5,161 nucleotides of DNA, from NCBI GenBank assembly GCA_026394315.1, contig JAPKYM010000367.1, positions 1-5,161 of the forward strand. The letters are read 5' to 3'. A program made the translations under genes and the position numbers. The notes below the pieces were generated by a model. The model was given only the letters and a program-made list of their open reading frames with translations. It was not told the origin of the DNA and searched no databases. Shown here piece after piece: positions 1-4,530 of this stretch; the stretch's first letter is position 1, and each line of letters begins with the position of its first letter. The DNA comes from Candidatus Bathyarchaeota archaeon. GTDB lineage: Archaea > Thermoproteota > Bathyarchaeia > 40CM-2-53-6 > RBG-13-38-9.

Positions 1-2
1 TT

Positions 3-176
3 GATGCTTCCAAGAAAACCCCCGCCCAAGTCGCATCATCGATTTCAAGAATCCTGAAGGGAAAAACCAGAAAGAGGCTGAAACACGTTGACTGGATTCA
101 CAGACTCGAAAATGAAGATAGGTTAGATGAGATCTTAACCTACATAGAATCAAACACCAAGACCTCATTGAGATGA
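3..176 (+). CDS. C-terminal end of an unrecognised basic protein (5' truncated)
   Basis: An open frame enters from the left edge and ends at TGA 174-176, giving the last 57 residues of a longer protein. I do not recognise the family. The visible part is helical in character. It begins with Thr-Pro-Ala-Gln-Val-Ala, has a strongly basic patch (Lys-Gly-Lys-Thr-Arg-Lys-Arg-Leu-Lys, residues about 20-28 of the fragment), and ends in an amphipathic acidic helix (LDEILTYIE). A basic patch before a helix would suit nucleic-acid binding, but that is only inference. Its stop overlaps the next gene's start as ATGA (173-176), so it is very likely the first visible member of one operon with the DUF1922-like and SmAP3 genes. 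The frame is open with no stop over 171 bases, whereas the other two forward frames are closed by stops in this stretch. Confidence 0.6.
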   Translation, partial: DASKKTPAQVASSISRILKGKTRKRLKHVDWIHRLENEDRLDEILTYIESNTKTSLR

Positions 177-439
177 TTGAACCGAATATGCCCATGCCAC
201 ATAAACGACCAAAGAGAGCTTACGCAATAATCCACTGTCCCAATTGCGATAACCTTCAGCTTGTTCACTGGCCCGTGAAATCACACAAGTGCCCCTACTG
301 CGACGATACATTCGATCTTATCCAGTCAAGAGTGAGGCCCATCCATGTCGCAGGCTCACCTCGTGAAGTATCAAAGATCCTGATGAGTCTCAAGAAAGGA
401 AAACTGGCAGACGAATCCGAGTCTAGATTTCCAAAGTGA
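173..439 (+). CDS. DUF1922-like small zinc-ribbon protein
   Basis: This is an 88-residue protein with two CxxC pairs, Cys22/Cys25 (CPNC) and Cys40/Cys43 (CPYC), as expected for a single zinc-ribbon knuckle pair. The order of features matches what I recall of the archaeal DUF1922 family (MTH1184-like): a beta region opening with 'YAIIHCPNC', then a 'KSHKCPYC' knuckle, then an Arg-containing strand (SRVRPIHVA), then a helix of the 'SPREVSKILMSLKKGK' kind and a polar tail. The family has no established function. The ATG at 173 overlaps the upstream stop as ATGA, which suggests translational coupling. ATG 188 and ATG 194 are possible later starts and would remove only a disordered leader, because the conserved core begins near residue 16. 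It sits directly before SmAP3 in the same operon, so a role with RNA or translation is a fair guess and no more. Confidence 0.7.
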   Translation: MIEPNMPMPHKRPKRAYAIIHCPNCDNLQLVHWPVKSHKCPYCDDTFDLIQSRVRPIHVAGSPREVSKILMSLKKGKLADESESRFPK

Positions 440-465
440 TAAAAGTAACCGAGTACTATTGGCTT

Positions 466-470
466 GGTGG
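466..470 (+). promoter_or_regulatory. Ribosome binding site that decides the SmAP3 start
   Basis: GGTGG lies 10 nt before ATG 481. It partly matches the archaeal anti-Shine-Dalgarno complement GGAGGTG. The alternative GTG at 436 has no such motif in the bases before it. This favours re-initiation at 481 within the operon mRNA, but the spacing is slightly long and coupling at 436 is not excluded. Confidence 0.4.
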
Positions 471-480
471 TCATGTTTTC

Positions 481-912
481 ATGTCATCAGTTGCAGAGCG
501 AAGGTTTAGGGAAGAACTTACACTACTGATTCAGAAGGTGGTCACTGTACACACTTCCACAGGTAAGACCTACACAGGAACACTATATGGCATGGATGCT
601 AACACGCTCAATATGTGTCTTGGTAATGTCAGGGACGAGTCAGGTAAAGAGATAAGCCGAATGTTCATCAACGGAAGAGCCATCCTGGAGGTCTATGGCC
701 TTGAAATGGCGTTTGACCTCCGGAGTCTGGCAGAGAGGCTCGAGAGAGTCTTTCCTAAGATGGTGAAGGTAATTGATGAGGCAGGGGTCATAGTTGTGAT
801 GGACAAAATCAGAGTTGGCGAGAAAGGTGTCATTGAAGGTCGAGGGCCTGCTGCCGAAAGAGTTCAGAAAGTCTACGACGAGTTCACGCGTGAGAGGGCG
901 AGACCCCCCTAA
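481..912 (+). CDS. SmAP3-type archaeal Lsm/Sm-like RNA-binding protein
   Basis: The protein (143 residues from this start) is an Lsm-family protein with an extra C-terminal domain, the SmAP3 arrangement described in Pyrobaculum. The Sm1 motif is clear: Lys-Thr-Tyr-Thr-Gly-Thr-Leu, then GMDANTLNMCL with the key Gly, Asp and Asn. Sm2 is modified to FINGRAI where canonical Lsm proteins have an IRG(D/N) core. The second domain runs from about residue 76 (FDLRSLAERLERVFP) through VIVVMDKIRVGEKGVIEG to GPAAERVQKVYDEF, which matches what I recall of the SmAP3 family. Lsm rings bind U-rich single-stranded RNA; SmAP3's RNA partners are little known. The frame is open from GTG 436, which overlaps the upstream stop (GTGA), but I prefer ATG 481. 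GGTGG at 466-470 lies 10 nt before it, and the protein then starts MSSVAERRFREEL, directly at the first Sm helix. The 15 extra residues look unlike the family. Confidence 0.88.
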   Translation: MSSVAERRFREELTLLIQKVVTVHTSTGKTYTGTLYGMDANTLNMCLGNVRDESGKEISRMFINGRAILEVYGLEMAFDLRSLAERLERVFPKMVKVIDEAGVIVVMDKIRVGEKGVIEGRGPAAERVQKVYDEFTRERARPP

Positions 913-1628
913 ACCTCATCTTTTTTCTCTTTTGTATCCTCATGGGGTTTCCGCACCAGCAGATTCTGCGTAGCTTCCACGGCTGATTCGAGACCTGAGA
1001 GGTCCACAGTCAAGCCCAAGCATTTTGACAGGAACTCAAGTGCCACTCTTGCTGCTAGGGCGTCAGGGTAGAGGCCGAGAGTCTCGACCAGTACGCAGTA
1101 GCCACGCATCCCCCGAAGCCTAGCCAGTCCGAGAAGTAGACCGGCTGCTCCATAGACTCTTCCAACGAGAGTCGAAGCACCAGCATTGACTATCGCATCA
1201 AGCGTATCTTTATCAGTAGCTGTGCAGAAGACCGAGGGAGATTCTGGTGCCGATTCTTTCTTGAGGCCGCCTACAGTTACGACGCTCTGACAGTTGTAAC
1301 TCTGAACTATATCCAAAATGCGTGATGAAAGCTCATATTGCCCTTCCACACCAAGTGCCTGCGTGTTGCCATATAGCAAGATAATATCATTCTTTGCTTG
1401 AGTCTTTGCGTAGTAGAGTTCATTTGTCGGAGCTCTAATAGCGCCTTTTTCAGTAGTAAGGGCGAGCGCTTGGAAGTAGTTTGAATGTATTGTGCAGAAG
1501 CGCTTTGCCTTGCTTTCTTTGATCAAGTGCAGGCCGACTATGTTTGCTACAAAACCTATCCCGGGGAGCGCCTCTATGAGTATTGGCTCCCTCAGACTAG
1601 GTATCTCAGAAAAAGACTCCGTGATCAC
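909..1628 (-). CDS. PAC2-family (proteasome assembly chaperone-like) protein, paralogue 1
   Basis: This 239-residue protein has the archaeal PAC2 (PF09754-type, PbaA/PbaB-like) layout. It has an N-terminal strand and glycine loop 'ILIEALPGIGF' (16-26), a central strand and loop 'SVVTVGGL' (115-122), then 'GAAGLLLGLARLRG' (160-173), and a C-terminal helical segment 'ALAARVALEFLSKCLGL' (190-206). Archaeal PAC2 proteins studied so far (PbaA, PbaB) bind the 20S proteasome and affect its assembly or activity; others are unstudied. The tail is charged (KEKKDEV) and has no HbYX-like ending, unlike the second PAC2 gene in this window. The start is GTG at 1628. An in-frame TAA at 1655-1653 blocks extension and no other start codon lies between. 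No strong ribosome binding site is visible. It lies 42 bp after the tautomerase gene on the same strand, so the two are probably co-transcribed. It converges on SmAP3 with a 4-bp overlap. Confidence 0.85.
   Translation of the reverse strand: MITESFSEIPSLREPILIEALPGIGFVANIVGLHLIKESKAKRFCTIHSNYFQALALTTEKGAIRAPTNELYYAKTQAKNDIILLYGNTQALGVEGQYELSSRILDIVQSYNCQSVVTVGGLKKESAPESPSVFCTATDKDTLDAIVNAGASTLVGRVYGAAGLLLGLARLRGMRGYCVLVETLGLYPDALAARVALEFLSKCLGLTVDLSGLESAVEATQNLLVRKPHEDTKEKKDEV
919..933 (+). terminator. Oligo-T terminator of the SmAP3 operon
   Basis: A pyrimidine tract with T6 (921-926), CTC and T4 (930-933) begins a few bases after the SmAP3 stop. Archaeal RNA polymerase terminates on oligo-T in the non-template strand, helped by aCPSF1, and no hairpin is needed. 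No stable stem precedes the tract. It lies inside the 3' end of the opposing PAC2 gene, where it encodes the Lys/Glu-rich tail on the other strand. Confidence 0.5.
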
Positions 1629-1670
1629 CTTGGGGAGGCCTTCAGTGAAGATTTACCAAAGCATTGAGGT

Positions 1671-1862
1671 CTAGGGTTGCTTCTTGCTTCTGAGAATTCC
1701 GCCCTGTGCAAATCTAGTCTTAGGCATGTCGTGGAACTCAATCCACACGAGGTCTTTGGAGACTCCGAGTACATTGACAAATACTTCCGTAAGGGCCTCG
1801 GCAAGTTTCTCTATCTGCTCTTGGCTACGTCCTTCGACAAGATTAACCTGTACAAATGGCAT
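1671..1862 (-). CDS. 4-oxalocrotonate tautomerase-family protein
   Basis: This 63-residue protein is close to the 62 residues of the bacterial 4-OT subunit. After Met removal it starts with the catalytic Pro1 (MPFVQVNLVEGRS), keeps Arg11 in 'LVEGRS', and keeps the aromatic Phe50 before 'AQGG'. Such enzymes use the Pro1 amine to shift protons between keto and enol forms and form small hexamers in the cytosol. The frame is open back to 1904, but the start must be ATG 1862, because Pro must follow the initiator Met. A weak GTGAT lies 4 nt upstream of it. The second catalytic arginine (Arg39 of the Pseudomonas enzyme) aligns without gaps to Trp here, in 'DLVWIEFHDM'. Normal 4-OT chemistry is therefore doubtful. 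No catabolic genes lie nearby; it leads a probable two-gene operon with a PAC2 protein. Its physiological substrate is unknown. Confidence 0.88.
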   Translation of the reverse strand: MPFVQVNLVEGRSQEQIEKLAEALTEVFVNVLGVSKDLVWIEFHDMPKTRFAQGGILRSKKQP

Positions 1863-1983
1863 CCTTATCACTAACAGGGGATACACGCTGGACTTGCTTA
1901 ACAAGTTTATCGATTCATCAAGGTTTTCATAGTGAGCTCAGACATCATAGTTTCCAAGCGAAGGCACTCGACAAGGGCTTAAC
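1863..1983. promoter_or_regulatory. Divergent promoter region between the tautomerase and tgtA
   Basis: This 121-bp spacer lies between two genes transcribed away from each other, so it must hold both promoters unless the transcripts start elsewhere. An AT-rich core at about 1896-1912 (CTTAACAAGTTTATCG) is the best place for TATA-like elements on either strand. It also contains a small inverted repeat, ACTTG (1892-1896) and CAAGT (1902-1906). I see no strong TATA box with a BRE before tgtA. AGGG at 1974-1977 is a weak ribosome binding site before the TTG start. Confidence 0.35.
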
Positions 1984-3636
1984 TTGACTATCACAGACTC
2001 TTGGAAGATAAAGGACGCATTTGAGATTAAGAGTAAGGATCTTCTGGGCAGAGTAGGGAGACTCCGAACTAAGAGCGGATCAATTGAAACACCATGTCTC
2101 TTTCCGGTCGTTCATCCCACGAACCAGATAGTCGCTCCAAAAGAAATCCGGGAAATGGGATACGAAGCAGTAATGACAAATGCCTACTTGACTCGGAGAG
2201 CTTTTGGACCAGATGTGAAGAAGGGCATTCATGAGATTCTAGGCTTTGAGGGGCCAGTCGCGACTGACTCCGGAGCCTATCAGATTCTCACATATGGTGA
2301 CATCGAAGCAAATCAGGCAGAGATGATAGAATTTCAAGAGCGGATAGGTTCAGATATCGCGGTGATTCTGGACATCCCCACGGGATTGACCGCCAACAGA
2401 AGATACGCAGAAAGAACGGTTGAAGAAACAGTGAGGAGGGCTGACCAGGCGATCGCCTCGATCAAGGGACGAGAAACGCTGTGGGTCGGCCCGATTCAGG
2501 GTGGTATACACCTGGATCTTGTGGCCCAATGCGCCGAGGAGATGAACAGCAGACACTTCACCATATTGGCTTTGGGCAGTCCAACACAAGTAATGGAGCA
2601 ATACATGTACAAAGAACTCGTCCAGATGATCCTGGCCTGCAAGGCAAACATCCAATCAAACCGGCCTCTCCACCTCTTTGGTGCAGGGCATCCTTCAATG
2701 CTAGCACTGGCAGTCTCTCTCGGGTGTGACCTCTTCGACTCTGCCTCCTACGCATTGTACGCACGAAGGAATCGTTACCTCACATCCAGCGGAACCATAA
2801 GACTTGAGGATATTGAGTATCTTCCCTGCAGTTGCAGCGTGTGCAACAACTCCAGCATCAAAGACCTTGTCGATTCTCCTCCCCAAGAAAGAATGAGAAA
2901 GCTCTCAATCCACAATCTGAACGTCTGCCTCGAAGAAATCCGCAGAATAAAGCAGAGCATCGTGGAAGGAAGATTGTGGGAACTTGTTCTGCAACGAGTC
3001 CGATCCCACCCGAAGCTCTACGAATCCGTCAACATCCTCTGGAAGTACCGTAGCCTCTTTGAAGGGCAGTCGCCAATATCCAAGAAGAAGGGGCTATTCT
3101 TCTTTGATTACTTGGATCTTGACAGGCCAGAAGTAACCCGATTCAGACAGTATGTTGTCAAGCGATATTCGCTTCCAGACGAGTCCAGAGTTCTGATTCT
3201 ACTTCCACCTCCTTTGACTAAGCCGTGGGGCACGGATAAGAATGTGAAAGAACTGTTAAGATCGCTGGACAAGCCTGAGTCCTATCATGTATGCTTCTAC
3301 AAAATTCCGTACGGTGCAGTACCCATAGAGTTGAGTGAAGTCTATCCAGTTGCTCAGACAGAGATCAGTAGGCATGTGGACATCACTACCATTTCAGATT
3401 CTGCTGAGGCCTTGATTGAATACATGAGGCACTTCAAGTACAATGAAGTCTTTCTACATGTCTCGGATGAAGTTTGGGACAAGAAAGTTGTGTCAAAAGT
3501 CAGACGGCTATGCAGGGAAGAGCATCAGAAGCTAGTGGTATCATACCAGGGACAGGATGTTTGGGGGGTTAAGGCACTTCAAAGTCTATCTGCACTTCTG
3601 AAGCGAAGACGAACTGTCACAAAAAAGCCAAAATAG
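1984..3636 (+). CDS. tgtA: Archaeosine tRNA-guanine(15) transglycosylase (TgtA), no PUA domain
   Basis: TgtA swaps guanine-15 in the tRNA D-loop for preQ0, the first tRNA step of archaeosine synthesis. In this 550-residue protein the transglycosylase barrel spans about residues 12-330. It shows 'VATDSGAYQ' with Asp95 (acid/base), 'GPIQGG' (169-174), 'GAGHP' (233-237), and 'DLFDS', where Asp252 corresponds to the nucleophile (E. coli Asp264). The zinc site is Cys282-x-Cys284-x2-Cys287 with His310. From about residue 365 there is a DUF5591/ArcS-like domain with 'IPYGAVPIELSEVYP' (441-455). The chain ends there in a Lys/Arg-rich tail, so the C-terminal PUA domain of Pyrococcus-type arcTGT is absent and may be encoded separately. 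The start is TTG 1984: a stop at 1948-1950 closes the frame upstream, no ATG or GTG lies between, and the FEIKSKDLLGR core follows 12 residues later. The catalytic residues are intact, so this is TgtA and not ArcS. It is monocistronic here, with divergent and convergent neighbours. Confidence 0.93.
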   Translation: MTITDSWKIKDAFEIKSKDLLGRVGRLRTKSGSIETPCLFPVVHPTNQIVAPKEIREMGYEAVMTNAYLTRRAFGPDVKKGIHEILGFEGPVATDSGAYQILTYGDIEANQAEMIEFQERIGSDIAVILDIPTGLTANRRYAERTVEETVRRADQAIASIKGRETLWVGPIQGGIHLDLVAQCAEEMNSRHFTILALGSPTQVMEQYMYKELVQMILACKANIQSNRPLHLFGAGHPSMLALAVSLGCDLFDSASYALYARRNRYLTSSGTIRLEDIEYLPCSCSVCNNSSIKDLVDSPPQERMRKLSIHNLNVCLEEIRRIKQSIVEGRLWELVLQRVRSHPKLYESVNILWKYRSLFEGQSPISKKKGLFFFDYLDLDRPEVTRFRQYVVKRYSLPDESRVLILLPPPLTKPWGTDKNVKELLRSLDKPESYHVCFYKIPYGAVPIELSEVYPVAQTEISRHVDITTISDSAEALIEYMRHFKYNEVFLHVSDEVWDKKVVSKVRRLCREEHQKLVVSYQGQDVWGVKALQSLSALLKRRRTVTKKPK

Positions 3637-3639
3637 GCT
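3620..3639 (-). terminator. Terminator of the second PAC2 gene (short hairpin plus T6)
   Basis: Read on the minus strand, AGCC (3639-3636), loop TATTTT and GGCT (3629-3626) can form a 4-bp stem, followed at once by a T run (complement of A6 at 3621-3626). It starts 13 bp after the PAC2 stop. The stem is short, but oligo-T alone can terminate archaeal RNA polymerase. The tract lies in the last codons of tgtA, which encode its Lys-rich tail. Confidence 0.5.
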
Positions 3640-3651
3640 ATCAGGACATGT

Positions 3652-4353
3652 CTACACGAACATTCCTTGAAGAGATTTGTGAGTTTGTTTCCGCCTCTGT
3701 TCAATTTCAGCCTCGATGTCTTTTGCATCCTTCTCCAGATCTGACACGTTCACTTTCATGTTGTACGTCCTGCAGATACTTCTTATCGCAACAGCCGCAG
3801 CTGCTGGATCTGGTCTGGTGGAGGACGCATAGGGAAGAATCGCCAGAGCCGGAAAGTTATGTATCTCAAATTCATTCAACATTATAGCTAAAGGGCCGTA
3901 GACGAACAGCTCTTCTTCGAGTTTTGGAGCGCTAGGATTCCTGCCCTTAACATGGTATGCTCGCGTATGCACTACCCTGAATGATGCCTCGCCCGTCTTG
4001 AAGCTAGAGTCAAGACCCCCGATCAATATGGTATCTTTGAATTTCTCATGGACTGCCCATGAGGATAACGCCCTCACGAATTCAGCCTCTTCACTTTTGT
4101 GAGGTGAGAACTCAAACTTAGCGATCACCATTCTACCTTTCTTGTAAATCTCAAAAGGAGTTACAAGGGCCTTCGGAGTGGAGTTGATAAAAGGAGGGGG
4201 ATGCTCAACCTCTATGAATCCAATCCTCTCGGCGTGCAGAGCGTGGACAAGAAAAGAAGTTGCAATATAACCCGTCTCGCCGATTCCGTGGAAACCCGTA
4301 ATCAGTGTCGCGCCTTTGTAGTTGTCTTTGCACACGTTAATGTGGACTGTCAT
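3652..4353 (-). CDS. PAC2-family (proteasome assembly chaperone-like) protein, paralogue 2, with HbYX-like tail
   Basis: This is a second PAC2-family protein, 233 residues from this start. It has 'ATLITGFHGIG' (15-25), 'DTILIGGLDSS' (107-117), 'LFVYGPLAIML' (149-159), 'NFPALAILPYAS' (166-177) and 'RPDPAAAAVAIRSICRTYNM' (180-199). A charged, probably coiled-coil C-terminal helix follows (about 203-224, DLEKDAKDIEAEIEQRR). The protein ends Gly-Met-Phe-Val: hydrophobic, aromatic, any residue. This resembles the HbYX tail by which proteasome activators and some archaeal PAC2 proteins dock into pockets of the 20S alpha ring. The frame is open to TTG 4371. I prefer ATG 4353, because the six residues before it (MYLVIV) look unlike the family and MTVHINV is a natural first strand. 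Neither start has a good ribosome binding site, and TTG 4371 would suit a near-leaderless mRNA. It stands alone on its strand, converging on tgtA. It may pair with the PAC2 protein at 909-1628, but that is inference. Confidence 0.85.
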   Translation of the reverse strand: MTVHINVCKDNYKGATLITGFHGIGETGYIATSFLVHALHAERIGFIEVEHPPPFINSTPKALVTPFEIYKKGRMVIAKFEFSPHKSEEAEFVRALSSWAVHEKFKDTILIGGLDSSFKTGEASFRVVHTRAYHVKGRNPSAPKLEEELFVYGPLAIMLNEFEIHNFPALAILPYASSTRPDPAAAAVAIRSICRTYNMKVNVSDLEKDAKDIEAEIEQRRKQTHKSLQGMFV

Positions 4354-4397
4354 CACAATGACCAGATACAAAATCGAGTCCCCAAGAGTGGTGGCGT

Positions 4398-4414
4398 CTA
4401 ATTAAAGCATTTCT
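4398..4414 (-). promoter_or_regulatory. Putative BRE/TATA promoter of the second PAC2 gene
   Basis: On the minus strand AGAAAT (complement of 4409-4414) fits the archaeal BRE pattern RNWAAW and is followed two bases later by TTTAATTA. A TATA centre near 4402 predicts transcription starting around 4376, about 23 nt before ATG 4353 or about 5 nt before TTG 4371. The elements and spacing agree, but TATA-like sequence is common by chance. Confidence 0.4.
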
Positions 4415-4435
4415 GAAGAAAGATGATGATTGCAT

Positions 4436-4456
4436 AGGATCAGAGTCTCGGATCCT
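4436..4456. repeat. Small perfect inverted repeat in the divergent spacer
   Basis: AGGATC (4436-4441) and GATCCT (4451-4456) are perfect inverted 6-bp arms around a 9-nt loop that itself holds GAG-T-CTC. It lies between the two putative divergent TATA elements, a place where a regulator could bind. A 6-bp repeat of this sort also arises by chance. Confidence 0.3.
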
Positions 4457-4470
4457 TGGCCTTCGCGGTT

Positions 4471-4480
4471 CATTTAAGAG
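4471..4480 (+). promoter_or_regulatory. Putative TATA box of the beta-CASP nuclease gene
   Basis: CATTTAAGAG is the most TATA-like element upstream of the TTG start at 4531. With the usual distance of about 26 bp it would start transcription near 4502. That leaves a leader of about 29 nt that includes the strong ribosome binding site at 4518-4523. No convincing BRE precedes it. Confidence 0.35.
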
Positions 4481-4517
4481 TAGGTCTGGCAATTGGAATC
4501 TTGATATCAACAACTGA

Positions 4518-4523
4518 AAGGTG
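4518..4523 (+). promoter_or_regulatory. Ribosome binding site that decides the TTG start at 4531
   Basis: AAGGTG, preceded by another A, is a good match to the archaeal Shine-Dalgarno sequence and lies 7 nt before TTG 4531. It selects this start over the in-frame TTG at 4501. The protein from 4531 (MRLHFLGGCREVGRS) begins exactly like a metallo-beta-lactamase fold domain. Confidence 0.7.
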
Positions 4524-4530
4524 TCTAGAT

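Noticed and set aside
436..480. GTG 436 as the SmAP3 start.
   Set aside because: It gives 15 extra residues that look unlike the family and has no ribosome binding site. ATG 481 has GGTGG upstream and fits the Lsm start. Coupling at 436 remains possible.
1863..1904. N-terminal extension of the tautomerase to 1904.
   Set aside because: The enzyme needs Pro1 exposed right after the initiator Met, and MPFVQV at 1862 fits the family start exactly.
1485..1932. Several 60-82 residue plus-strand open frames over the tautomerase/PAC2 pair.
   Set aside because: They are antisense shadows of clearly recognisable proteins on the minus strand and show no family features of their own.
2350..3053. Open frames of 61-101 residues on both strands within tgtA.
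   Set aside because: They lie wholly inside an intact, well-conserved gene and have no recognisable content.
3648..3887. 79-residue plus-strand open frame after tgtA, considered as a missing PUA piece.
   Set aside because: It is antisense to the second PAC2 gene, and its sequence (Cys/Ser/Leu rich, no PUA-like glycine pattern) looks like a shadow.
4413..4517. Possible C/D box guide RNA: ATGATGA (4423-4429) matches the C box, with CTGA at 4514-4517.
   Set aside because: The boxes are about 95 nt apart, far more than the usual 50-65 nt in archaea. There is no D' box at the right place and no terminal stem. The span also covers the likely nuclease promoter.
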